DNA from: Desulfomicrobium baculatum DSM 4028
GTDB lineage: Bacteria > Desulfobacterota > Desulfovibrionia > Desulfovibrionales > Desulfomicrobiaceae
Assembly (NCBI RefSeq): GCF_000023225.1
Contig: NC_013173.1
Span: forward strand, 1,118,501 to 1,182,500
Reading direction: 5' to 3'
Length of the DNA stretch: 64,000 nucleotides
Made by a program: the position numbers and the translations under genes. The notes below the pieces were generated by a model. The model was not told the origin of the DNA. It searched no databases and saw only the letters and a list, made by a program, of their open reading frames with translations. Shown in pieces: positions 21,978-33,767 of the stretch (its first letter is position 1; each line of letters starts with the position of its first letter).

Positions 21978-23366
21978 ATGATTTCGACGAGTCTGCTCAC
22001 TGAGTTCACAAACCTGCTGGGCAAAGAAAATGTCCTCGAGAGCGAGTCCGACCGGCATTCCTATTCATACGATGCCGCAGTGCTTGACGCGGTCATCCCG
22101 GAGCTGGTTTTGCGTCCGACAAACAGCGAGCAGCTGGGCAAAACCGTGGCTCTGTGCAACGAGAACAAGCTGCCCATGACCGTTCGCGGCGCCGGCACCA
22201 ACTTGAGCGGCGGCACCATTCCCACCAAGGAACATGGCGTCGTCATTCTGACCAACGGTCTCAATAAAATTTTGGAAATCAACGAACAGGACCTCTACGC
22301 CGTGGTTCAGCCCGGCGTGGTCACCGCCAAGTTTGCGGCCGAAGTGGCCAAACGCGGCCTGTTCTATCCGCCGGATCCGGGCTCCCAGGCTGTCTCCACC
22401 CTGGGCGGCAACGTCAGCGAGAACGCCGGCGGCCTGCGCGGACTCAAATACGGCGTGACCAAAGACTACGTCATGGGCGTCAATTTCTGGAACGCCGAGG
22501 GCGAATACATCAAATCCGGCGGCAAGACCGTCAAATGCGTCACGGGCCTCAATATCGCCCAGCTCATGGTCGGTTCCGAAGGGACCCTTGGCGTCTTCGA
22601 CGAGATCATCCTGAAGCTCGTTCCGCCGCCAGTCGCCTCCAAGGCCATGCTCGCCGAATTCGACGACATCGCCAAGGCTTCCGAAACGGTCGCGGCCATC
22701 ATCGCCAACAAGATCGTACCCTGCACCCTTGAGCTTCTGGACAATGCGACCATCAACTACGTCGAAGACTTCACCAAGGCCGGCCTGCCGCGCGACGCCG
22801 CAGCCATTCTGCTGATCGAGGTCGACGGCGGGCATATCGCCCTAGTCGAGGACGACGCCGAGAAAGTGGTCGAAATCTGCAAGAAGCACGGCGCTCGCCG
22901 TGTACAGATGGCCAAGGACGCCGCCGAGAAGAACAAGCTCTGGGAAGCCCGCCGCAACGCGCTGCCCGCTTTGGCCCGCGCCCGTCCGACCACCGTGCTC
23001 GAAGACGCCACCGTGCCGCGCAGCCAGATCCCGGCCATGATCACGGCCATCAACAATATCGGCGCCAAGTACAAGCTGCAGATCGGGACCTTCGGCCATG
23101 CCGGTGATGGAAACCTGCACCCGACCATCCTGACCGACAAGCGTGACAAGGAAGAATTCCATCGCGTGGAGCAGGCCGTTGACGAGATCTTCGACGTGGC
23201 CCTGTCTCTGGGCGGCACCCTGTCCGGCGAGCACGGCATCGGTACGGCCAAGTCCAAGTGGCTGGAGAAGGAAACCTCCAAGGCGACCATCATTTACTCG
23301 CGCAGGCTCAAGAAAGCAGTGGATCCCAATTACCTGCTCAATCCCGGCAAAATCATCGGAGGCTAG
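21978..23366 (+). CDS. dld: FAD-linked D-lactate dehydrogenase (GlcD/Dld type)
   Basis: 462 residues; AAGGAG stands before ATG 21978. N-terminal FAD-binding type 4 domain with RGAGTNLSGGTIP (about 71-83) and YPPDPGSQ...GGNVSENAGG; C-terminal FAD-oxidase domain with FGHAGDGNLHPTIL and GGTLSGEHGIG. The family oxidises D-2-hydroxyacids to 2-oxoacids. In this operon lactate to pyruvate is the natural reading. It has no membrane segment; electrons should pass to the Fe-S protein encoded 2 nt downstream. Glycolate oxidase subunit D is the close homologue. Confidence 0.93.
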   Translation: MISTSLLTEFTNLLGKENVLESESDRHSYSYDAAVLDAVIPELVLRPTNSEQLGKTVALCNENKLPMTVRGAGTNLSGGTIPTKEHGVVILTNGLNKILEINEQDLYAVVQPGVVTAKFAAEVAKRGLFYPPDPGSQAVSTLGGNVSENAGGLRGLKYGVTKDYVMGVNFWNAEGEYIKSGGKTVKCVTGLNIAQLMVGSEGTLGVFDEIILKLVPPPVASKAMLAEFDDIAKASETVAAIIANKIVPCTLELLDNATINYVEDFTKAGLPRDAAAILLIEVDGGHIALVEDDAEKVVEICKKHGARRVQMAKDAAEKNKLWEARRNALPALARARPTTVLEDATVPRSQIPAMITAINNIGAKYKLQIGTFGHAGDGNLHPTILTDKRDKEEFHRVEQAVDEIFDVALSLGGTLSGEHGIGTAKSKWLEKETSKATIIYSRRLKKAVDPNYLLNPGKIIGG

Positions 23367-23368
23367 TC

Positions 23369-24658
23369 ATGACTGCAGACGTACATCAACTGGCCAAAAT
23401 GCTGCATGAACTCGACGACCAGATGGTCGCGTGCATGAAGTGTGGCATGTGCCAGGCGGTATGCCCGGTGTTTGCCGAAACCATGAATGAGGGGGATGTG
23501 GCCCGGGGCAAGATCGCGCTCCTGGAAAACCTGTCCCATGAAATGATCAAGGACCCCGAAGGCGTTCAGGAAAAGCTCAACATGTGCCTCTTGTGCGGCT
23601 CATGCGCGGCCAACTGTCCCAGCGGCGTGAAAGTGCTGGACATCTTCCTGAAAGCCCGCGTCATCGTGAATACGTACATGGGCTTGCCCGCAGTCAAGAA
23701 GGCCATTTTCCAGGGTCTTTTGACCAAGCCCGGCGTGTTCAATTCCGTGATGGACCTGGCTTCCAAGTTCCAGGGCGTGTTCACCAAGCCCGCCAACGAA
23801 GTCATCGGATCGTCCTGTTCACGTATCGATCTGGCTGCCATCGAAGGCCGCCATTTCATGCCTCTGGCCAAGAAGTCCTTGCGCAAGCTGGAGCCGTCCC
23901 GCAACACCCGCCCTGGCAAGAGCGGATACCGCGTGGCCTTTTTTCCGGGCTGCGTCATCGACAAGATATTCCCGCATGTCGGGCAGGCCGTGCTCAAGGC
24001 TCTGACGCATCATGAGGTTGGCATCTACATGCCGACAGGGCAGGCTTGCTGCGGTATCCCGGCTCTGGCTTCGGGCGACAAGGGGTCTTTTGACAAGCTT
24101 GTGAAGCGTAATCTGGAGATCTTTGAAAAAGAGAACTTCGATTATCTGCTCACTGCCTGCGCGACCTGCACGGCGACCATGCATGAACTGTGGCCGCTCA
24201 TGTCCGGGGACAAGACCCAGAGCATGCAGGATCGCATCGCGGCCATGTCGGCCAAGGTCATGGACGTGAACCAGTTCATGGTTGACGTGCTGAAGGTCTC
24301 CATGCCTGTCAGCGGACACGGGACCAAGGTCACGTATCATGATCCCTGTCACCTCAAAAAATCCATGAAGGTTTTTGAACAGCCCCGTGCGCTCTTGAAG
24401 TCCAACCCGAACGTGGAGCTTGTTGAGATGGCCGATGCGGACCGCTGCTGCGGTTGCGGCGGCAGCTTCAACCTGCAGCACTACAGCGTATCGAAGAGTA
24501 TCGGCGACCAGAAACGGGACAATATCGTTGCTTCCGGAGCTCAGGTAGTGGCCACAGGATGCCCGGCGTGCATGCTGCAGATTTCCGACATGCTTTCACA
24601 GCACAAGGATCAGATCGCAGTCAAACACGTCATGGAAATCTACGCGGAAACGCTTTAA
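23369..24658 (+). CDS. Fe-S/CCG-domain partner of the lactate dehydrogenase (GlcF/LldE-like)
   Basis: 429 residues from ATG 23369, whose ribosome site (CGGAGG) overlaps the end of dld; only 2 nt separate the genes. Two 4Fe-4S motifs lie near the N terminus (CMKCGMCQAVCP at about 20 and CLLCGSCAANCP at about 73). Two CCG domains follow (FFPGCVIDKIF...ACCGIPA, and YHDPCHLKKS...CCGCGG). These are features of heterodisulfide-reductase-like subunits that take electrons from FAD 2-hydroxyacid dehydrogenases. It should be a cytoplasmic electron-transfer subunit feeding the menaquinone or thiol-disulfide pool (inference). Confidence 0.92.
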   Translation: MTADVHQLAKMLHELDDQMVACMKCGMCQAVCPVFAETMNEGDVARGKIALLENLSHEMIKDPEGVQEKLNMCLLCGSCAANCPSGVKVLDIFLKARVIVNTYMGLPAVKKAIFQGLLTKPGVFNSVMDLASKFQGVFTKPANEVIGSSCSRIDLAAIEGRHFMPLAKKSLRKLEPSRNTRPGKSGYRVAFFPGCVIDKIFPHVGQAVLKALTHHEVGIYMPTGQACCGIPALASGDKGSFDKLVKRNLEIFEKENFDYLLTACATCTATMHELWPLMSGDKTQSMQDRIAAMSAKVMDVNQFMVDVLKVSMPVSGHGTKVTYHDPCHLKKSMKVFEQPRALLKSNPNVELVEMADADRCCGCGGSFNLQHYSVSKSIGDQKRDNIVASGAQVVATGCPACMLQISDMLSQHKDQIAVKHVMEIYAETL

Positions 24659-24672
24659 TAAGACATGGCGTC

Positions 24673-24709
24673 GGCGCAAAGGGCTTTGGCCCCGGCGTCG
24701 GCGCCTTTT
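24673..24709 (+). terminator. Possible weak terminator or attenuator before pta
   Basis: GGCGC (24673-24677) pairs with GCGCC (24701-24705), and GGGC/GCCC form an inner stem; TTTTC follows. An 11-nt direct repeat (GGCGTCGGCGC) overlaps it. The 216-nt gap to pta, with TTGACT at 24754, suggests pta-ackA may also have its own promoter. Confidence 0.35.
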
Positions 24710-24874
24710 CGATTAATAAGGCAGTTGGTTGAAATTCCGGTAAAAAAAAGGCATTGACTAATCGTTCTCTTTTTTTCACAAATAAGCGGATTGTGTAACC
24801 AACCAATTTGACGGGTCGCCGCGAATCACTCACGGTGCGCGCCCCAGAAGAAACCGGCTTTCAAGGGAAGCACT

Positions 24875-26977
24875 ATGGCCAGAAATCTATACATAACGGC
24901 AACGGAATCTCGAAGCGGAAAATCAGCCATCGTTCTGGGCGTCATGCAAATGCTCCTGCGCGACATTCGTCGGGTCGGTTTTTTCCGGCCCATCATCAAT
25001 GATGTTCCCGACCGCAAGGACCACGATATCGACCTTGTCCTGTCCCAGTTCTATCTGGGCCTGCAGTACAGCGAGACCTACGCGCTGACCATGCAGCAGG
25101 CCAAGGAACTGGTCAACGCGGGCCAGCACTCCCTGCTCATTGAAAAGGTCATCAACAAATACAAGGAACTGGAGAGCAAGTGCGATTTCGTGCTGCTCGA
25201 AGGCACGGATTTCGAAGGAACGAGCCCCGCGTTCGAGTTCGACATCAACGCAGACATCGCCGCCAATCTGGGCAGTCCGCTCCTGGTCATATCCAACGCC
25301 TGTCAGAAGACCGAGCACGAGATCATAAGCTCGACCAAGCTTGCGGTGGAATCTTTCGCCGACAAGGCCGTGGACATTCTGGGCGTGGTCATCAACCGCA
25401 CCGACGTTCCGGACCGCGAAGCACTGCGTATCGCCCTCAAGAAGTCCATGAACAAGCCGGACACCCTGCTCTACATCATCCCCGAGGTGGCCATTCTGGG
25501 CAAGCCCACGGTGGGCGACGTCATGAAGTGGGTCGGGGCGGAAGTGCTTTATGGCAAGGAGAATCTGGGCGCGCAGGTCGACGATATCGTCGTGGCCGCC
25601 ATGCAGATCGAAAATTTCCTGAATTACATTGAACGCGGCAGCCTCGTCGTCACCCCCGGCGACCGCTCGGACATCGTCGTCAGCAGCCTGGCCTCGCGGC
25701 AGTCGTCGTCCTATCCCGACATTTCCGGCATCCTGCTGACCGGCGGCATCCGTCCCGGCAAGAGCGTGGACCGGCTCATCGAGGGCTGGACCGGCGTGCC
25801 CGTGCCCGTGCTGCTCGGCAAGGAGGCCACCTTCCAGACCGCGCGCCGCCTCTACAACATGTACGGCAAGATCGAGCCGGGCGATCAGAAGAAGATCGCC
25901 TCGGCCCTCGGCGTGTTCGAAGAGAACGTGGCCACGGATGAGCTACGCCAGCGCCTCGACACCCGCAAATCGACCAAGGTCACTCCGCAGATGTTCGAAT
26001 ACGGCCTCATCGAGAAGGCCAAGAAGCACAAACAGCATATCGTTCTGCCTGAAGGCGGCGATGACCGCATCCTGCGTGCCGCCGATATCCTGCTGCGTCG
26101 CGGCGTGGTCGACCTGACGATTCTGGGCGACCCCAAGTCCATCGCTTCCATGACGTCACAGCTCGGTCTCAGCCTGACCGGCGTGAACATCGTCGACCCG
26201 GGCGTTTCTCCCGATTACAACGATTATGTCTCCACCTTCATGGATTTGCGCAAGAAAAAGGGCGTATCCAAGGAAGTGGCCTGCGATTGCATGGTCGACC
26301 CGACCTATTTCGGCACCATGATGGTCTACAAGGGCCAGGCCGACGGCATGGTCTCCGGCGCCATCAATACCACAGCCCACACCATTCGTCCGGCCTTCCA
26401 GATCATCAAGACCAAGCCCGGCGCGTCCATCGTGTCGAGTGTGTTCCTGATGTGCCTGAAAGACCGTGTCCTGGTTTTCGGCGACTGCGCCGTGAATCCC
26501 AACCCCACTGCGCCGCAACTGGCCGAGATCGCCCTGAACTCTGCCGAGACGGCCCGTATTTTCGGAGTTGAGCCGCGCGTGGCCATGTTGTCGTATTCCA
26601 CCGGCGATTCCGGGGCGGGAGGAGACGTGGACGTGGTCATCGAGGCGACCCGCATCGCTCGCGAAAAGGCTCCGAGCCTGCTTCTTGAAGGCCCGCTGCA
26701 GTATGACGCGGCCATCGACCCCGAAGTCGGCGCCAAGAAGCTGCCGGGCAGCCAGGTCGCGGGCCGGGCCACGGTCTTCATCTTTCCGGATTTGAACACC
26801 GGCAACAACACCTACAAGGCCGTGCAGCGCGCCGCCAACGCCGTGGCCATCGGGCCGGTTCTACAGGGTCTCAACAAGCCCGTGAATGATTTGAGCCGTG
26901 GCTGCTCCGTCGCCGACATCGTCAACACCGTGGCCATCACGGCCATTCAGGCCCAGGCCGAAAAAGGTTTAATATAG
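24875..26977 (+). CDS. pta: Phosphate acetyltransferase, long form
   Basis: 700 residues, the length of the three-domain Pta. The N-terminal part begins like a BioD-type P-loop domain (ITATESRSGKSAIVLGV), a DRTGG domain occupies about 220-330, and the catalytic PTA_PTB domain fills about 375-700 (ATRIAREKAP, LEGPLQYDAAID, FPDLNTGN). It converts acetyl-CoA and phosphate to acetyl phosphate, taking the PFOR product. AAGGGAAG is placed before ATG 24875. ackA starts 10 nt after its stop. Confidence 0.96.
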   Translation: MARNLYITATESRSGKSAIVLGVMQMLLRDIRRVGFFRPIINDVPDRKDHDIDLVLSQFYLGLQYSETYALTMQQAKELVNAGQHSLLIEKVINKYKELESKCDFVLLEGTDFEGTSPAFEFDINADIAANLGSPLLVISNACQKTEHEIISSTKLAVESFADKAVDILGVVINRTDVPDREALRIALKKSMNKPDTLLYIIPEVAILGKPTVGDVMKWVGAEVLYGKENLGAQVDDIVVAAMQIENFLNYIERGSLVVTPGDRSDIVVSSLASRQSSSYPDISGILLTGGIRPGKSVDRLIEGWTGVPVPVLLGKEATFQTARRLYNMYGKIEPGDQKKIASALGVFEENVATDELRQRLDTRKSTKVTPQMFEYGLIEKAKKHKQHIVLPEGGDDRILRAADILLRRGVVDLTILGDPKSIASMTSQLGLSLTGVNIVDPGVSPDYNDYVSTFMDLRKKKGVSKEVACDCMVDPTYFGTMMVYKGQADGMVSGAINTTAHTIRPAFQIIKTKPGASIVSSVFLMCLKDRVLVFGDCAVNPNPTAPQLAEIALNSAETARIFGVEPRVAMLSYSTGDSGAGGDVDVVIEATRIAREKAPSLLLEGPLQYDAAIDPEVGAKKLPGSQVAGRATVFIFPDLNTGNNTYKAVQRAANAVAIGPVLQGLNKPVNDLSRGCSVADIVNTVAITAIQAQAEKGLI

Positions 26978-26987
26978 CGAGGATATT

Positions 26988-28193
26988 ATGAAGATATTTG
27001 TAGTCAATTCCGGGAGTTCCTCCCTCAAATACCAGCTTCTCGACATGGACAGCGGCGTGGTCATGACCACCGGCCTGGTGGAGCGCATTGGCGACGCCAT
27101 GGGCAAGGTCAGCCAGAAGTCCTGGCCGGGCACCGAGCGTGAGGCCGAAGTCGAGCGCGAAGTGGCTTTCCCCGACCATCGCGCGGCCATGCACACCGTG
27201 GTCGAGCTGGTCACCGGCGCGGACACGGGCGTCATTGCGTCCTCCGCTGAAATCGACGCCATCGGGCACCGCGTTGTCCAGGGCGGCGAGACCCTGTTCA
27301 AGAGCACGCTCATCGATGACGATGTGGTCGAGAAGATCCGCGAAAACTGCCACCTGTCCCCCCTGCACAATCCGGCCAACCTGGTCGGCATCGAGGTCGC
27401 CCGCGAGCTTTTCGCCGGTGTGCCGCAGGTGGCCGTGTTCGACACCGAATTTCATCAGACCATGCCGGCCGAAGCCTTCATGTACCCGATCCCCTACGAG
27501 CTCTATGAAGAACTGAAAATCCGCCGTTACGGCTTCCACGGCACCTCGCACCGCTATGTCGCGCAGCAGGCGGCCGCCATGCTCGGCAAGGCCGAAGATG
27601 ATGTGAATCTGGTCACCCTGCACCTGGGCAACGGCTGCAGCATGGCTGCCGTGCGCGGCGGCAAGTGCATCGACACCTCCATGGGCCTGACCCCTCTGGC
27701 GGGGGTTATGATGGGCACCCGCAGCGGCGACATCGATCCCGCTATCCTTCCTTTTCTCATGAAGGAGAAGGGTCTCTCCATGGATGAGGTCGACTCCATC
27801 CTGAACAAGCAGAGCGGCCTCAAGGGCATCTGCGGCATGAACGACATGCGCGACATCCACGCCGCGGCGGAAAAGGGCGACAAGAAGGCTGCCCTGGCCG
27901 TGGACATGTTTGTCTACCGCATCAAGAAATACATCGGCGCCTACTACGCCGTGACCGGTCCCCTGGACGCTCTGGTCTTCACCGCCGGCATCGGCGAGAA
28001 TGACGAGATTGTCCGCGCCCGTGTCTGCGCAAATCTCGAGCATCTGGGTATCAGCATCGATCCCGCCCGCAACGCCGGACGCAAGAAAGTCGCCACGGCG
28101 GTACAGGCGGACGGCAGCAAGGTTGCCATCCTCGTTATCCCCACTAACGAGGAGCTGGCCATCGCCAAGGCCACGTTAAGCGTCCTGAAGTAG
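26988..28193 (+). CDS. ackA: Acetate kinase
   Basis: 401 residues, typical of AckA. Motifs: VNSGSSSLKYQ (residues 5-15), DTEFHQTMP (about 148), HGTSHRYV (about 180), LGNGCSMAAVRGG (about 208), MMGTRSGD and GIGEND (about 325). It makes ATP and acetate from acetyl phosphate, the substrate-level ATP step of lactate oxidation. It is the last gene of the cluster and is followed by a terminator. Confidence 0.97.
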   Translation: MKIFVVNSGSSSLKYQLLDMDSGVVMTTGLVERIGDAMGKVSQKSWPGTEREAEVEREVAFPDHRAAMHTVVELVTGADTGVIASSAEIDAIGHRVVQGGETLFKSTLIDDDVVEKIRENCHLSPLHNPANLVGIEVARELFAGVPQVAVFDTEFHQTMPAEAFMYPIPYELYEELKIRRYGFHGTSHRYVAQQAAAMLGKAEDDVNLVTLHLGNGCSMAAVRGGKCIDTSMGLTPLAGVMMGTRSGDIDPAILPFLMKEKGLSMDEVDSILNKQSGLKGICGMNDMRDIHAAAEKGDKKAALAVDMFVYRIKKYIGAYYAVTGPLDALVFTAGIGENDEIVRARVCANLEHLGISIDPARNAGRKKVATAVQADGSKVAILVIPTNEELAIAKATLSVLK

Positions 28194-28218
28194 AAAAAAA
28201 GTCCCTCCCCCTCCTTGT

Positions 28219-28257
28219 ACCCCCCTGGAAACTGTTTCCAGGGGGGTCATTTTGTTT
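28219..28257 (+). terminator. Terminator of the lactate operon
   Basis: ACCCCCCTGGAA (28219-28230) pairs perfectly with 28236-28247, followed by CATTTTGTTT. It lies 25 bases after the ackA stop. Confidence 0.85.
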
Positions 28258-28390
28258 CAAGGCCTGCGGCTTGATTTTGGCCGCGCTGGGAAGTGCTTGA
28301 TATGAGTTGTTTTCTTCAGCATGTTGTGCCAGCAGGTAGCATGTGGCGTTGAATGGTGACAATTTTGGGCGGAGTACGCCTGGAGGCTGA

Positions 28391-29767
28391 GTGAAAAAGT
28401 TTTTGTTTTTTTTGATCGTCCTTGCCCTTGGAGCTTATGCGGGAGCCGCATACATGTTCGGAGGCCAGGCTCGGGAACAGTATTTTTCAGCTTTGGAGAA
28501 ATATGAGCGGTATGGCTTTTTCTCACTTGCCAACCAGAGCTACGAGCGCGGCTTTTTCACCTCCACGGCGCAGACCGTGGTCGAGCTGAGAGTCCCCGAG
28601 GGGCTGGCCGATTCAAACGCAAATGAGACAGTGAGTTTTGTCGTCAGCCATGACCTGCGCCATGGTCCCTTGACCGGCGAGGGCGCGGACTTTTTTCGCA
28701 AGCCGGGACTTATGCGGGTTGTCAGCACTGTCGAACCCTTGGCCACAGACCAAATGTCGCAGGGCCTTTTCAGCCGGATTCCCGAGTTGGCGCAGGCCAC
28801 GTCGGAAGTCCTTGTCGGTTTTGACGGCGAGGTCGCGGGCGATGTGCTCGTTCCCGCCATCGACCGGACCATCGATGGCGAACATGTCGTCTGGGGCGGT
28901 CTTGCCCTGCAGGGCGAATATGTTCCCTTGACCCGCTCCGTGCGCGGCGAGGTGACCATGCCGAGCCTGATGGTGAAGACCGGGGACGGCACCATGGAAC
29001 TTGAGGCCCTGTCGTCCGATTTCGATCTGGTCGAGGTCCTGCCGCTTGTCTATGCAGGGCAGGTTGACGCCGGCATTTCGGCCATGAACTTCATCCCGGC
29101 GGAAGGGGACGCGGTCCGCGTCAGGAATCTGCGCATTTCCTCCAACAGCAGCTGTGACGGTTCTCTCTATAATTACGCGCAGGTCCTTGGCGTCGAAAGC
29201 GTAAGCGTGAGCGGGGCGACCTATGGTCCGGCTTCCTGCGAACTGGCTGGCAAGAACATCGACGCGGCAGCCATGAGCGAATTCCAGATCAGCCTGCAGC
29301 AACTCTACCACTCCATGACCGATACGGATTCAGAAATATTTTTTGATCAGGTCGGCGAACTCTATGCAGGCCTGTTCACCAAAATACTGGCCGGAAAGCC
29401 GGAGCTGCATATGCCGCTCCTGCAGGTGACCACGCCCATGGGTGAATTCACGGGTGCATTTTCAGTCAAGCTGCTGTCCCCGGTCGCGGATACGACGCTC
29501 AATCCCCTGTTGTTGCTGCAGCATCTTGAAGCCGATGCGAAGATGGCCGCGCATGAGGAGCTGCTCAAGGGCCTGTTGCGTATCGCTTTGGAAAAAGAGC
29601 ACGTTGAAGGAGATCTTGAGACCGTGGTGCAGCAGCGCTACGCTGAGCAGATCGAGCCGCTGCTGGCACGCAATCTGATCGTGCGCGAAGACGGCAGCAT
29701 CAAGACCCAGGCCATGTTCTCCCAGGGCAGGTTGACTGTGAACGGTCAGGACATGCCCCTTTTCTGA
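28391..29767 (+). CDS. DUF945 (YdgA-like) protein
   Basis: 458 residues from GTG 28391 with TGGAGG 4 nt before it. The N terminus is one hydrophobic helix (about 4-22), a signal anchor. The motif YERGFFTSTAQTVVEL and the long beta-rich body match the DUF945/YdgA family of periplasmic or membrane-anchored proteins. Function is unknown in the family. It follows the ackA terminator, so it is probably a separate unit. Confidence 0.75.
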   Translation: MKKFLFFLIVLALGAYAGAAYMFGGQAREQYFSALEKYERYGFFSLANQSYERGFFTSTAQTVVELRVPEGLADSNANETVSFVVSHDLRHGPLTGEGADFFRKPGLMRVVSTVEPLATDQMSQGLFSRIPELAQATSEVLVGFDGEVAGDVLVPAIDRTIDGEHVVWGGLALQGEYVPLTRSVRGEVTMPSLMVKTGDGTMELEALSSDFDLVEVLPLVYAGQVDAGISAMNFIPAEGDAVRVRNLRISSNSSCDGSLYNYAQVLGVESVSVSGATYGPASCELAGKNIDAAAMSEFQISLQQLYHSMTDTDSEIFFDQVGELYAGLFTKILAGKPELHMPLLQVTTPMGEFTGAFSVKLLSPVADTTLNPLLLLQHLEADAKMAAHEELLKGLLRIALEKEHVEGDLETVVQQRYAEQIEPLLARNLIVREDGSIKTQAMFSQGRLTVNGQDMPLF

Positions 29768-29843
29768 CAAGCGGACTGACACGAAGCTTCTTCAAGGATG
29801 CCGATTCTTACATACCTTACGGACACAGGCACAGGTGGACGCA

Positions 29844-32432
<2,589 letters not shown>

Positions 32433-32516
32433 CTCGAGTGCCGGGGCTTGCATCGCGGGCGGCATTACTTCATGCTTCGTCGTTGAAACGTGACCGCGCC
32501 GTAACCGGGAGATTTC

Positions 32517-33767
32517 ATGTTCCGCTTCATTCACGCCGCAGACATTCATCTGGACAGCCCCCTGCGGGGCCTTGAGTCCTATCCCGACGCGCCCGTGGAG
32601 CAGATCCGGGGCGCTGCGCGGCGGGCCTTCGACAATCTGGTCAATCTGGCCATCGAGGAGAGGGCGGCCTTCGTCCTTTTGGCCGGGGATCTCTTCGACG
32701 GGGACTGGAAAGACTACAACACCGGCCTCTATTTCACCCACCGCATGGGCCGCCTGCGCGAGGCTGGCATCCGGGTCTTTCTGGTGTCCGGCAACCATGA
32801 CGCGGCCAGTCCCCTGACCCGCGCCCTCAGCCTGCCGGACAACGTGACCCTTTTCTCCCACAAGAAGCCGGAAACAAAGACCATTGATGAGCTGGGCGTG
32901 GTCATCCACGGCCAGAGCTTCGCCGGGCGCAGCGTGACCGAGGATTTGAGCCGCGCCTATCCGCAGGCCCTGCCCGGTCTGTGCAACATCGGCCTGCTGC
33001 ACACCAGCCTGACCGGCCGCGCCGGGCATGAACCCTATGCCCCGTGCACGCTGGAAACTCTTGTCTCCAAGGGGTACGATTATTGGGCGCTGGGGCATGT
33101 GCACCAGCGCGAGGTCGTGCATGTCCATCCGTGGGTGGTGTTTTCCGGCAACATCCAGGGGAGGCATATCCGCGAAGCCGGTGTCAAGGGCTGCCAGCTG
33201 GTGACCGTCGAGGATGGGCGGATCACGGATGTGGATTTTCGCGAGCTCGACGTGCTGCGCTTTGCGCTCTGCCGGGTGGAGCTGAACGGCTGCGAGAGCC
33301 TGGACCTGGTCACGGACCGGGTGCGCGAGGCCATGGAGCGTGAGCGGCAGGGCACGGATGGCCGCCCTCTGGCTGCGCGCGTCATCCTTGAAGGCAAAAG
33401 CTCCCTGCATGAGCAGATACATCGCAACGAGGAGAAGCTGCGTGAAGAGTTCCGCGCCGTGGCCGCGGACCTTGGCGATGTGTGGCTGGAAAAATTCCGC
33501 ATCGCGACCAGTCCGTTGGCCGAAGGCCCGCTTGCAGGGGATACGCCCCTGACCGGACTTATGCAGGCCGTGGCGGAACTGCGTCTTGATTTTGTGTCGC
33601 TGACGGAGCTGGTGCCGGAATTCGAGGCTCTGCGCTCAAGACTGCCCGCCGATCTTTTGGGGGAGAATGATCCCTTCAACCCGGACGAGGAGGGGCTGGC
33701 CGTGGTGCGCGATGAGGTCCGGGACGTGCTCATGGCCAGACTGGCGGAGGGCGGCCATGATTATTAA
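32517..33767 (+). CDS. SbcD/YhaO-like metallophosphoesterase
   Basis: 416 residues. Calcineurin-like nuclease motifs are in order: DIHLDSP (about 9-15), GDLFDG (about 56), GNHD (about 95) and GHVHQR (about 190), giving the two-metal site of Mre11/SbcD nucleases. Length and domain order match YhaO-type exonucleases. The next gene starts 11 nt inside its 3' end and encodes the ATPase partner, so the pair should act as a DNA double-strand-end processing complex. Confidence 0.9.
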   Translation: MFRFIHAADIHLDSPLRGLESYPDAPVEQIRGAARRAFDNLVNLAIEERAAFVLLAGDLFDGDWKDYNTGLYFTHRMGRLREAGIRVFLVSGNHDAASPLTRALSLPDNVTLFSHKKPETKTIDELGVVIHGQSFAGRSVTEDLSRAYPQALPGLCNIGLLHTSLTGRAGHEPYAPCTLETLVSKGYDYWALGHVHQREVVHVHPWVVFSGNIQGRHIREAGVKGCQLVTVEDGRITDVDFRELDVLRFALCRVELNGCESLDLVTDRVREAMERERQGTDGRPLAARVILEGKSSLHEQIHRNEEKLREEFRAVAADLGDVWLEKFRIATSPLAEGPLAGDTPLTGLMQAVAELRLDFVSLTELVPEFEALRSRLPADLLGENDPFNPDEEGLAVVRDEVRDVLMARLAEGGHDY

